From Vicinamibacterales bacterium (GTDB lineage: Bacteria > Acidobacteriota > Vicinamibacteria > Vicinamibacterales > UBA2999): DNA of 64,000 nt. Below are positions 8,851 through 16,310 of the stretch, one piece after another. The notes under the pieces were generated by a model. It saw nothing but the letters and a program-made list of their open reading frames with translations. It did no database searches and was not told the origin of the DNA. The position numbers and the translations under genes are program-made. The stretch lies in contig JAWKHS010000008.1 of assembly GCA_041394705.1 (NCBI GenBank), positions 62,001-126,000 on the forward strand, given 5' to 3'. Within the stretch, counting starts at the first letter, position 1, and each line of letters starts with the position of its first letter.

Positions 8851-11031
8851 GTGTCCTCCCGCGCCCGCCGCTCCCACCGTCAGCCCGCCGTGCCCCGCGC
8901 CGAGTCCGCGGCCGCCGGCCCGCCCTCGGCCACGGGGCAGGCACTCGCCGTCTTCGCCACGGCGCTGGCCGTGCGGCTGCTCCACCTGTGGCAGATGCAG
9001 GGCTCGCCGTACTTCGCCACGCTGCTGGGCGACGCCCGGGGCTACGACGCATGGGCGAGACGGCTGGCGGCCGGCGACTGGATCGGCACGGACGTCTTCT
9101 ACCAGGCGCCCCTGTACCCCTACTTCCTCGGCGTCGTGTACGCCCTGGGCGGCGACGCCGGCACCGCGCGGCTCGTGCAGGCGGCGCTCGGCGCGCTGTC
9201 GGCGGCCCTGGTCTGTGTGGCGGTCGCGCGGCTCGTGTCCCCGCGCGCCGGGCTGGCCGCCGGCCTCATCCTGGCGCTGTACGCGCCGGCCATCTTCTTC
9301 GACGGCCTGCTGCAGAAGTCCACGCTCGACGTGCTCTTCGTGGCCGTGCTCATGGCGGCGACGGCCGTCCTGCTCACGGGCGGCGGCGGCCGGCGCGGGT
9401 GGTGGGTGCTGCTCGGCGCGACCTTGGGCGCGCTGTCGCTCACGCGCGAGAACGCCCTCGTGCTGGTCGTCGTGGTGGCCGTGTGGGCGTGGCGATGGGC
9501 GCCGGTCGGGCGCCTCGGGCGGCGTGCCGCGCTCGCATCGCTGGCGCTCGGGCTCGTGCTGCTGCTGGGTCCGGTGCTGGCCAGGAACTACACCGTGGGC
9601 GGCGGCCTGTATCTCACGACCTCGCAGTTCGGGCCGAACTTCTATATCGGCAACCACGCCGGAGCCGACGGCTCGTACCAGTCGCTGCGCTTCGGACGCG
9701 GCTCCCCGGAGTTCGAGCGGGCCGACGCCACCGACCTGGCCGAGCGCGCCGAGGGACGCGCGCTCACGCCGGGCGAGGTGTCGGCGTACTGGACCGGCCG
9801 TGCCGTGGACTTCATCACGCGCCAGCCGCTGGCGTGGCTGCGCCTGATGGCTCGGAAGACCGCCCTGCTCGTGAACGCCCGCGAGGCGATCGACACCGAG
9901 AGTCTCGAAGCGCATGCGGAGTGGTCGTGGCCGCTGAAGGTGCTGGGGCCGGTGACGCACTTCGGGGTGCTCGTGCCGCTGGCCCTCGTCGGGATGGTGG
10001 CGGCCTGGGGCGCCCGCGGGCGCCTCGCGATCTGGTACGCCGTCGCCGCCGCGCTGGCCGCCTCCACGGTGGCGTTCTACGTGTTCGCGCGCTACCGCTA
10101 TCCGCTCGTGCCGCTGCTGGCGGCCCTGGCGGGCGCCGCGCTGGCCGATGTGCGGGGCTTGGCCGCCCGGTGCCCCACGGGGCGCCTGGCCGCCACGGCG
10201 GCCGCGGCCGCCGCGCTGGCGGCGGTCTCGTTCCTGCCGCTCCTGCCCGTCGACCAGAGCCGGGCGATCGCCGAGACGAACCTCGGCTCGGCCTTCTACG
10301 ACGACGGCCGGCTCGAGGACGCCATCGCCCGCTATCGACGGGCGATCGAGATCGCGCCGGGCTACGCGCCCGCCTACAACAACCTCGGCGTCGCGCTCAG
10401 GGCGAGCGGGCGTACCGACGAGGCGCTCGCCGTGTACCGCGAGGGGCTCACCCGGAACGACGACTACCCCGACCTCCACTACAACCTGGCCAACGCGCTC
10501 CTGGCCGTGAACCGGTCGGCCGAGGCCGCCGAACACCTCAGGAAAGCCGCCGCCGGCCGGCCCGACTCGGCCGGCGCGCACAACAACCTTGGGCTCGCCC
10601 TGGCCGAGCAGGGGAAGATGGCCGAGGCCGCGGCGGAGTTCGCGGGGGCCGTGGCGCTCGATCCGAAGTCACCGGAGGCGCACCGCAATCTGGGCAAGGC
10701 GCTGGCCGCCGTGGGGCGCATCGACGAGGCCTTCGCGCACCTCACCGAGGCGACCACGGTCGCGCCCGCCGACGCCGACGCCTTCTACGATCTCGGCGCC
10801 TTCCTGCTCGAACACGACAGGAACGCCGAGGCCGCACGCGCGCTCACGGCGGCGGTGCAAGCGCGTCCAGGCTACGCCGAGGCGCACAACAACCTCGGCA
10901 TCGCGCTCGGGTCGCTCGGGCAGTTCGATCGCGCGATCGCCCAGTTCGAAGAAGCGCTCCGCCTGCAGCCGGACTTCGCCGACGCGGCGAACAACCTCGC
11001 CATCGCCCGCCGGGCCGCGCGCGTGCGCTGA
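8851..11031 (+). CDS. Family 39-like membrane glycosyltransferase fused to a TPR domain
   Basis: 726 residues from a GTG start. Residues about 30-460 are a polytopic membrane region in the style of the PMT/ArnT (GT39, PF13231) glycosyltransferases: LLGDARGYDAWARRL with the acidic loop after the first membrane helix, then FYQAPLYPYFLGVVY and many hydrophobic helices. From about residue 470 to the end there are about seven tetratricopeptide repeats (AYNNLGVALRASGRTDEAL, AHNNLGLALAEQGKMAEAA, AHNNLGIALGSLGQFDRAI). The TPRs follow the last membrane helix, so they may face the periplasm. The enzyme would transfer a sugar from a lipid-linked donor; the acceptor is unknown. Membrane GT plus TPR fusions occur in several environmental phyla. 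Confidence 0.85.
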   Translation: MSSRARRSHRQPAVPRAESAAAGPPSATGQALAVFATALAVRLLHLWQMQGSPYFATLLGDARGYDAWARRLAAGDWIGTDVFYQAPLYPYFLGVVYALGGDAGTARLVQAALGALSAALVCVAVARLVSPRAGLAAGLILALYAPAIFFDGLLQKSTLDVLFVAVLMAATAVLLTGGGGRRGWWVLLGATLGALSLTRENALVLVVVVAVWAWRWAPVGRLGRRAALASLALGLVLLLGPVLARNYTVGGGLYLTTSQFGPNFYIGNHAGADGSYQSLRFGRGSPEFERADATDLAERAEGRALTPGEVSAYWTGRAVDFITRQPLAWLRLMARKTALLVNAREAIDTESLEAHAEWSWPLKVLGPVTHFGVLVPLALVGMVAAWGARGRLAIWYAVAAALAASTVAFYVFARYRYPLVPLLAALAGAALADVRGLAARCPTGRLAATAAAAAALAAVSFLPLLPVDQSRAIAETNLGSAFYDDGRLEDAIARYRRAIEIAPGYAPAYNNLGVALRASGRTDEALAVYREGLTRNDDYPDLHYNLANALLAVNRSAEAAEHLRKAAAGRPDSAGAHNNLGLALAEQGKMAEAAAEFAGAVALDPKSPEAHRNLGKALAAVGRIDEAFAHLTEATTVAPADADAFYDLGAFLLEHDRNAEAARALTAAVQARPGYAEAHNNLGIALGSLGQFDRAIAQFEEALRLQPDFADAANNLAIARRAARVR

Positions 11032-11174
11032 GGGACGGCCTCCCGGGCGACGCCCGGCCCGATCGGGCCCAAGGGCGTTCGGGCGAGCAGCGTACAGCCG
11101 GCGCCCGCATCGGCGTCACCAGCCGGGCCGTGCCTCGCCGACCGTAACGGGTCGCGAGTGGCCGGGTGCGGGCG

Positions 11175-11180
11175 CATAAT
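11175..11180 (+). promoter_or_regulatory. Possible -10 box (CATAAT) upstream of the TIR lipoprotein gene
   Basis: CATAAT in an otherwise GC-rich gap, 17 nt before the GTG start at 11198. No good -35 at the proper distance. Confidence 0.25.
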
Positions 11181-11197
11181 GTGCCGGTCGAACGCCC

Positions 11198-12814
11198 GTG
11201 CCCGCACGAGTCACACCGGCCGCCTCGTACTCCGGCGCCTTGGCGCGCGCGGCCCGCGTGTGCCTCGCACTGCTTGCGGTCGTCGCCATCGGTGGGTGCG
11301 CGATCAAATCGCGCACGATGCACCCGGGCTCGGCCGACGAGCCCGTCGACCATCCCGGTCCGCCGCCACCAGTGGAGCCGCCGACAGAGCTGCCGCCTCC
11401 GCCGCCGCCGCCGCCACCTCCACCGCCACCTCCACCTCCGCTACCTCCGCCTCCGCCTCCGCCTCCGCCTGTGGTCGCGTTCAGTTGTCCGGCCTGCGGC
11501 GCGATCGTGCGCGGCGCCGTCGAGCTGCGCGCGTTGGCGGCGGGTGCCGACGGCACCCGATTGACGTACGCGTGGAGCGCCGACGGCGGCGTCTTGAGCG
11601 CCAGCGACTCGCCGACCGTCGTCTGGACGCCGACGATGACCGGCACGTTCAACGTGTCGGTCACCGTGCGTGATCAGCAGGGAGGCTCCACGACCTCGAC
11701 GCAAGCGATCACGGCCGTCCTGGCCCCTCGGTCCGAGCGTCGAGCGCAACCCGCGGCGACGGCTTCCCCCATCGCGCCGATCGGCGAGCGCCCGGGCACC
11801 GCGCCCGATGTGACGCCCCCGACGGGAACACCGACTGGTCCTGTGGGGTCCCCGGGCCCGCCCGGGCCCACCGGATCGACGGGCCTGCCGGGCGGCGCGC
11901 CCTCGGAAGGTCCGGTCACCCCGCCTGGGCCGCCGCCGGGGGGCCTCGCGGCAGACGCGCTGTCGTTCCAGTGGGCGCTGCTCTTCATCGGCCTGTTGCT
12001 GGTGCTGGTCATCGTCGGTGCGGCGTTCGCGGTACCGGAACCGACGTCGTTCCAGCTGCTCGTCTTCCGCACGACGCTGGCGCTGGGCGCCGCCACGTTC
12101 GTGGTGGCCATCCCGGGATTCGTCGGGGCGTCATCGAACGTGATGAGCGCGGGCTCGGTGACGAGCGGCCTCGGCGTGTTCCTCCTCGTCTATGGGTACA
12201 ACCCGCTTGGCCGGCTGCGGGCCGAGGCGTCGGGTCCCGCGCCGCCGCCGGCGCCACAGCCGCTCGCCGCGTTCACGGCGACGCCGCCCGCACCTGCGCC
12301 ACCGGGCGCGGCCGGAGGCGCGTCGCCGGGCGCGGCCAGCATCTTCATCTCCTACCGCCGGCACGAGACGACCGCCGTCGTCGGCCGCCTCGACGAGCAC
12401 CTGCGCGCGCGTTTCGGTGATCACGCGGTGTTCAAGGACGCCAACGACATCATGCCGGGCCGTCGCTTCAAGGACGTGATCACCGAGGCCCTGCAGAAGT
12501 GCCGCGTGGTCATCGCCGTGATCGGACCGGACTGGGAGACCATGCACGACGAGCACGATCGCCGGAAGCTCGACGACCCGCGCGACTTCGTCGTGCTCGA
12601 GATCGGCACCGCGCTCATGCGCCAGCTGCCCGTCGTGCCGCTGCTGGTCGATCGCGACACGCTTCCGGCGGCCGATCTCCTGCCGGCGGCCATCGCGGAC
12701 CTGCGCGACTACCAGGCGCTCCCACTTCGCCCCGATCCCGATTTCGACCGCGACGTCGATCGGCTGATCGAGGCGATCGAGACGCTCATGGCGTCGCCGC
12801 CCGCGGCCACGTGA
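11198..12814 (+). CDS. Membrane lipoprotein-like receptor with extracytoplasmic PKD-like domain and C-terminal TIR domain
   Basis: 538 residues from GTG. Order: hydrophobic signal with a lipobox-like end AVVAIGGC (Cys34); a poly-proline stalk (residues 66-91, 16 Pro, Leu, 9 Pro); an Ig/PKD-like module about 92-175 (YAWSADGGVLSASDSPTVVW, GTFNVSVTVRDQQGGS); a Gly-Pro-X collagen-like stretch near 214-234 (GSPGPPGPTGSTGLPGG); three predicted membrane segments about 256-279, 286-309 and 320-335; a Pro/Ala linker; and a TIR domain about 380-535 (ASIFISYRRHETT, FKDANDIMPGRRF, VVIAVIGPDW). Glu468 in DFVVLEIGTAL falls where catalytic Glu lies in NAD-cleaving TIRs. An odd number of membrane passes would put the TIR in the cytoplasm and the PKD-like part in the periplasm. 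No partner gene is obvious. The role, sensing or defence, is inference. Confidence 0.82.
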   Translation: MPARVTPAASYSGALARAARVCLALLAVVAIGGCAIKSRTMHPGSADEPVDHPGPPPPVEPPTELPPPPPPPPPPPPPPPPLPPPPPPPPPVVAFSCPACGAIVRGAVELRALAAGADGTRLTYAWSADGGVLSASDSPTVVWTPTMTGTFNVSVTVRDQQGGSTTSTQAITAVLAPRSERRAQPAATASPIAPIGERPGTAPDVTPPTGTPTGPVGSPGPPGPTGSTGLPGGAPSEGPVTPPGPPPGGLAADALSFQWALLFIGLLLVLVIVGAAFAVPEPTSFQLLVFRTTLALGAATFVVAIPGFVGASSNVMSAGSVTSGLGVFLLVYGYNPLGRLRAEASGPAPPPAPQPLAAFTATPPAPAPPGAAGGASPGAASIFISYRRHETTAVVGRLDEHLRARFGDHAVFKDANDIMPGRRFKDVITEALQKCRVVIAVIGPDWETMHDEHDRRKLDDPRDFVVLEIGTALMRQLPVVPLLVDRDTLPAADLLPAAIADLRDYQALPLRPDPDFDRDVDRLIEAIETLMASPPAAT

Positions 12815-13036
12815 CGCCGGCCCAGGCCTCAGGGCGCCTATCGCACATCAAGGAGCACATCCCCCTGGTCCAGATCGGCCAGGAGCGCGAGGGCACCCGG
12901 TCGCGGGCCGGCAGCCGCGGTCGAGGCGGCCTGCGTTCGCGATTCCCCGCCCGCGGGCAGGGGCGTCGCGGTTACAGTCCAGGGGGTGCCGCGCCGACGA
13001 GACCGGCGATGCCTGCACCGCCGCGGGAGGTGATCC

Positions 13037-13540
13037 GTGACGCTCGCCCCGATCGGCCGAGGGAGGACTCTTGCGTGGCTGGCGCTGACGGTCGCGGCGG
13101 TGCTGACGACGTCCGCGGCGGAGGCCGGCGCTGACCAGGGCCGACGCGCCGACGACGAGGCGGCCGTCCGCGCGGTGGTGGACCGCTATGTCGACGCCCG
13201 GGCGCTCCGGGATCCAGAGGCCGTCGAGGCCCTCTTCACCGCCGACGCCGACCAGTTCACGACGTCGGGCGAGTGGCGCCGCGGCCGCGCGGCCATCGTC
13301 GCCGGCACCGCGCGGTCGTCGGCGCAGAACCCCGGTACGCGCCGCATCCGCGTCGAGGCCACGCGCTTCGTGACCGACGACGTGGCCATCGTCGACGGGC
13401 CGTATGAGATCGCGGCGCCGGGCGACACCACGCCGGCGCGCCGGATGTGGACATCCATCGTCGTCGTCAGGACCGCGCGAGGCTGGCGGATCAGCGCCAT
13501 CCGCAACATGGTGCCTGCCGGCACGATGCCGGTCCCCTGA
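13037..13540 (+). CDS. Exported SnoaL/NTF2-like (DUF4440-type) protein
   Basis: 167 residues starting at GTG behind a GGGAGGTG ribosome-binding site. A signal peptide (TLAWLALTVAAVLTTSAAEAGA) precedes one NTF2-like domain: DDEAAVRAVVDRYVDARALR, then DPEAVEALFTADADQFTTSG and the C-terminal strand ARGWRISAIRNMV. Proteins of the SgcJ/EcaC and DUF4440 groups have this size and layout; some are isomerases or hydrolases, most are uncharacterised. Periplasmic location is inferred from the signal peptide. The 222 bases before it hold only a GC-rich palindrome near 12943 and no gene that I can support. Confidence 0.8.
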   Translation: MTLAPIGRGRTLAWLALTVAAVLTTSAAEAGADQGRRADDEAAVRAVVDRYVDARALRDPEAVEALFTADADQFTTSGEWRRGRAAIVAGTARSSAQNPGTRRIRVEATRFVTDDVAIVDGPYEIAAPGDTTPARRMWTSIVVVRTARGWRISAIRNMVPAGTMPVP

Positions 13541-13612
13541 ACCCGCGGAAGCGCCAGCGGCCGGGCTTGCGCGCGCGGGCGCCTTCTGACACGCTCGCAG
13601 CAGGAGGTGCGC

Positions 13613-14461
13613 ATGTCCTCACTCGACGATCTCCCGCTCGACACCGGGCAGGAGGGCGAGGCCGTGGCCGGCCCCTCCGAACCACCGCCGTCGTACGGTC
13701 CGAGAGTCGCGGCCGCCGGCGTGGCGATCCTGCTCGTGGCCGCCGTCGCCGCGTGGTTCTATCTCGGGCGGACGGCCGCCCCTCCCGCGTCGACCGTCGC
13801 TGGCCCTGCGGCCGCGCCACCAGCCGCCGCGGTCGACACTCCGGCGGCGCCCGCCGCCGCGCCGCTCCCACCGCTTGGCGAGATGGACCCGGTGGTCCGG
13901 GGCCTCTTCGCCACGCTCGGGTCCGAGCCCGAGCTGGTGAAGTGGCTGGCCACCGACGACCTCGTCGGATCCATCGCCACCGCCATCGACAAGCTGTCAC
14001 AAGGCCAGTCGCCGTCACGGGACCTCGCGGCGCTGCTGCCCTCGGGACACTTCGCCACCGTCCGCCGCCGGGACGTCACCAACGTGGATCCCCGGAGCTT
14101 CGCGCGCTACGACGCGCTCGCGCGCGCCGCCGCCTCCATCGACTCGGCGAAGCTCGCCACGATTTATGCGACGCTGAAGCCGCGCATCGCCGAAGCATAC
14201 GCGGCGCAGGGCCATCCCGACGGCGGGCTCGACCAGGCGCTGGCACGGGCGGTAGGCGTCATCGTGTCCACCCCGGACGTCCCGGCCGACGCGGCGCTCG
14301 TGCCCGGCGTGGGCGGGTTCGACTACGCCAACCCCGCCTACGAGCGCCTGCCGCCCGCGCAGAAACACCTCCTGCGCATGGGACCGGACAACGTGCGCGC
14401 CGTGCGGGATGCCGTGCGGCGGTTCGCCGAGGCCGCCGGCGTCGTGCCCGCCACCGACTGA
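13613..14461 (+). CDS. DUF3014 domain protein, single-pass membrane anchor
   Basis: 282 residues. A short acidic cytoplasmic N-terminus (SSLDDLPLDTGQEGE) leads to one membrane helix (VAAAGVAILLVAAVAAWFYL), an Ala/Pro linker of about 45 residues and a helical domain with the DUF3014 pattern: ELVKWLATDDLVGSIATAID, SFARYDALARAAASIDSAKL, and YERLPPAQKHLLRMGPDN. The domain should be periplasmic. The function of DUF3014 is not known. I start at ATG 13613 because AGGAGG (13602-13607) sits 5 nt before it; a GTG two codons upstream would overlap that site. Confidence 0.85.
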   Translation: MSSLDDLPLDTGQEGEAVAGPSEPPPSYGPRVAAAGVAILLVAAVAAWFYLGRTAAPPASTVAGPAAAPPAAAVDTPAAPAAAPLPPLGEMDPVVRGLFATLGSEPELVKWLATDDLVGSIATAIDKLSQGQSPSRDLAALLPSGHFATVRRRDVTNVDPRSFARYDALARAAASIDSAKLATIYATLKPRIAEAYAAQGHPDGGLDQALARAVGVIVSTPDVPADAALVPGVGGFDYANPAYERLPPAQKHLLRMGPDNVRAVRDAVRRFAEAAGVVPATD

Positions 14462-14471
14462 GGCCGGACCG

Positions 14472-15068
14472 TCAGGGCAACGGCGCGGCCAGCGCGGCCT
14501 TGAACGCCTCCCACGGAAAGGCCTCGCCGGGGTCCTCCTTGCGGCGGAACGCCGTGCACGCACTGCCGAACGTCCGTGCCGGGAACGTCGAACGGTCGAC
14601 GTCGGAGTGCCGGAGGATGCGCGCGGGAGTCACATCCGGATGGCGCGCGAGAATCCCGCGCACGAGCGTCACGAGCGCCCGGACCTGCGCCGCCGGAAAC
14701 GGATCCACGCCGTCGCCGTTGTTGACGAGTTCGATGCCGATGGAGCGCTGGTTCCAGCCGGTGGCGTGCGTGGCCGCCACCGACTCGGGCACGCCGGCCG
14801 CCACCACGCCGTCGCGGTCGATCACGTAGTGGATGCTCACGATGGGCAGCCGGTTGAACGTCGCCAGCCAGGACGCCGCATCGCCCTCGATCGTCCGGTA
14901 GAACCGCCGCCCGTCGGCGCAGTCCGGCCCGCCGAGGGAGTGCACGATCACGGCATCGACTGGCCGCCGGCGCGGATGTCCCCCGGGCTTGGCCTCGACG
15001 AGACAGGCGGCCGCCAGCACGAGCACGGCCGCGGCGGCACGCCCGGAACGCGGGGGCATGGGGGACAT
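14472..15068 (-). CDS. Exported N-acetylmuramoyl-L-alanine amidase (Amidase_2-like)
   Basis: 198 residues with a signal peptide (RAAAAVLVLAAACLVEA) and an Amidase_2/PGRP-type fold that cleaves the bond between MurNAc and the stem peptide of peptidoglycan. Visible zinc-site pieces are the His in DAVIVHSLGG and the His in AATHATGWNQRSIGIELVN, followed by ILRHSDVDRSTFPARTFG. The third region differs from the KxDPG seen in many family members, so the third zinc ligand is not clear. I start at MSPMPPRSG; the frame extends upstream across a GGGACC repeat that does not look coding. The gene is convergent with the DUF3014 gene, 10 bases apart. Confidence 0.82.
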   Translation of the reverse strand: MSPMPPRSGRAAAAVLVLAAACLVEAKPGGHPRRRPVDAVIVHSLGGPDCADGRRFYRTIEGDAASWLATFNRLPIVSIHYVIDRDGVVAAGVPESVAATHATGWNQRSIGIELVNNGDGVDPFPAAQVRALVTLVRGILARHPDVTPARILRHSDVDRSTFPARTFGSACTAFRRKEDPGEAFPWEAFKAALAAPLP

Positions 15069-15082
15069 GGTCGCACGGCACT

Positions 15083-15116
15083 GGGGACCGGGGACCAGGG
15101 ACCACGGACCGGGACC
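15083..15116. repeat. Tandem GGGACC repeat between divergent genes
   Basis: Five imperfect copies of GGGACC with 1-2 base spacers in 34 bases, located in the space between the amidase and ybaN starts. The period is about 7 bases. Confidence 0.6.
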
Positions 15117-15199
15117 GCCCACACGAAGCGCGTTGCACGGGTCGTCGTCCGAGCTCACTTGCCACTCCTCGTTCCATCGCGCGACAATGGAGGGCCCCG

Positions 15200-15679
15200 A
15201 TGGAGCGGACCACTCCGGCCCAGCCACAGCCCGTGTCGTGGATCCGCGATCCGCGGCGATGGGCGTTTGCCGGCGTGGGTCTGGCGTCGGTAGGGCTGGG
15301 CTGGGTGGGGGTCTTCGTCCCGGGCATGCCGACGACGATCTTCCTGATCATCGCCTCGTACTGCTTCACCAGAAGTTGTCCGTGGCTGGAGGATCGGCTG
15401 CTGCGCATTCCCCTCTTCGCGCCGTACATGAAGGTGCTCGACGAGGGGCGCGGGATGTCGCGCCAGGCCGTGCGCACGGCGCTGGTCTCCATGTGGTCGT
15501 CGGTCGGCGTGAGCCTCGCGATCCTCTTCGCGGCCGGCCGCCTTCGCCCCTGGGTCGCCGGGCTCATCGTGCTCGCGGCCCTGGCCGGCACGGGCATGAT
15601 CCTGCTCTACGGCCGCAAGCCACTCGCGGCGGCCGTTGCCGTTCCCGGCGCTCGTCCCACCCCGCCTCCGGCCGGCTGA
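15200..15679 (+). CDS. YbaN family inner-membrane protein (DUF454)
   Basis: 159 residues. The DUF454 signature is clear: LGWVGVFVPGMPTTIFLIIA followed by the conserved Cys-Phe segment ASYCFTRSCPWLEDRLL and the P-F-Y turn PLFAPYMKVLDEGRGMS. Two or three further hydrophobic helices follow. The family is widespread and of unknown function in most bacteria; in some species a member works with haem uptake genes, but nothing near here suggests that. A GGAGGG lies 7-12 nt before the ATG and a GACAAT box lies just upstream of it. Confidence 0.88.
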   Translation: MERTTPAQPQPVSWIRDPRRWAFAGVGLASVGLGWVGVFVPGMPTTIFLIIASYCFTRSCPWLEDRLLRIPLFAPYMKVLDEGRGMSRQAVRTALVSMWSSVGVSLAILFAAGRLRPWVAGLIVLAALAGTGMILLYGRKPLAAAVAVPGARPTPPPAG

Positions 15680-15784
15680 CCGGCGTATCCCGCGGGGTGT
15701 AGCATGCGGCCTGCGCGCGTGCTGCAGGCCCGGCCGCCAGGTGGACGCCGATGGCCCGCTGCGGTCGCCCGCCCAGGAGGCCGC

Positions 15785-16276
15785 ATGACACCCGTTGCCC
15801 GTCTCACCTTCGGTCTCACGTTTGTCGCCGTGCTCGCCGGCGTGGCCCTGGCCACCGTCGGCCCGTCGGCCCAGGGAGGTCGCTCCGTGATTCAACGGCT
15901 GAACCCGCCGGGACTCTCCACGCCCACCGGCTACACCCACGTCGTGAGCGCCCGTGGCGGGCGCACCATCTATGTGTCCGGCCAGGTCGCGCTCGACGCC
16001 AAGGGCCAGCTCGTCGGGCGCGGGGATCTCAGCGCCCAGGCCGCGCAGGTGTTCGCGAACCTGGAGACGGCGCTCACGGCCGCCGGCGCCACCTTCGACG
16101 ACGTGGTGAAGACGAACTACTACATGCTCGACGCGGCCCACGTGCAGGTCGTGCGGGACATCCGCTCGCGCTACTTCACGCGCGAACTGCCCGCGAGCAC
16201 GCTGGTCCAGGTGGGCCGCCTGGCGAACCCCGACTTCCTGCTGGAGATCGAGGTCATCGCCGTCGTCCCGGAGTGA
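15785..16276 (+). CDS. Exported RidA/YjgF-like protein without the catalytic Arg
   Basis: 163 residues. A signal peptide (LTFGLTFVAVLAGVALATVG) precedes a complete RidA fold: VIQRLNPPGLSTPTGYTHVV, RTIYVSGQVALDAKGQLVG, TAAGATFDDVVKTNYYM, and the C-terminal LLEIEVIAVVPE. Active RidA deaminates 2-aminoacrylate-type imines using an Arg in the motif PARSCVEV; here the aligned segment is PASTLVQV, so that Arg is Ser. It is therefore likely inactive as an imine deaminase or has another role, outside the cytoplasm. AGGAGG at 15775-15780 fixes the start at 15785 over the longer upstream frame. Confidence 0.85.
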   Translation: MTPVARLTFGLTFVAVLAGVALATVGPSAQGGRSVIQRLNPPGLSTPTGYTHVVSARGGRTIYVSGQVALDAKGQLVGRGDLSAQAAQVFANLETALTAAGATFDDVVKTNYYMLDAAHVQVVRDIRSRYFTRELPASTLVQVGRLANPDFLLEIEVIAVVPE

Positions 16277-16310
16277 CCCGACCCGGCGCGGCCCCCGGCC
16301 CCGGCCGAAG

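Noticed and set aside
11394..11470. CC(G/T/A) microsatellite
   Set aside because: It is the coding for the poly-Pro stalk of the TIR protein, with mixed codons rather than a pure DNA repeat.
12943..12965. GC-rich palindrome as a terminator after the TIR gene
   Set aside because: GCCCGCGGGC hairpin has no T-run and similar palindromes are common in such GC-rich DNA.
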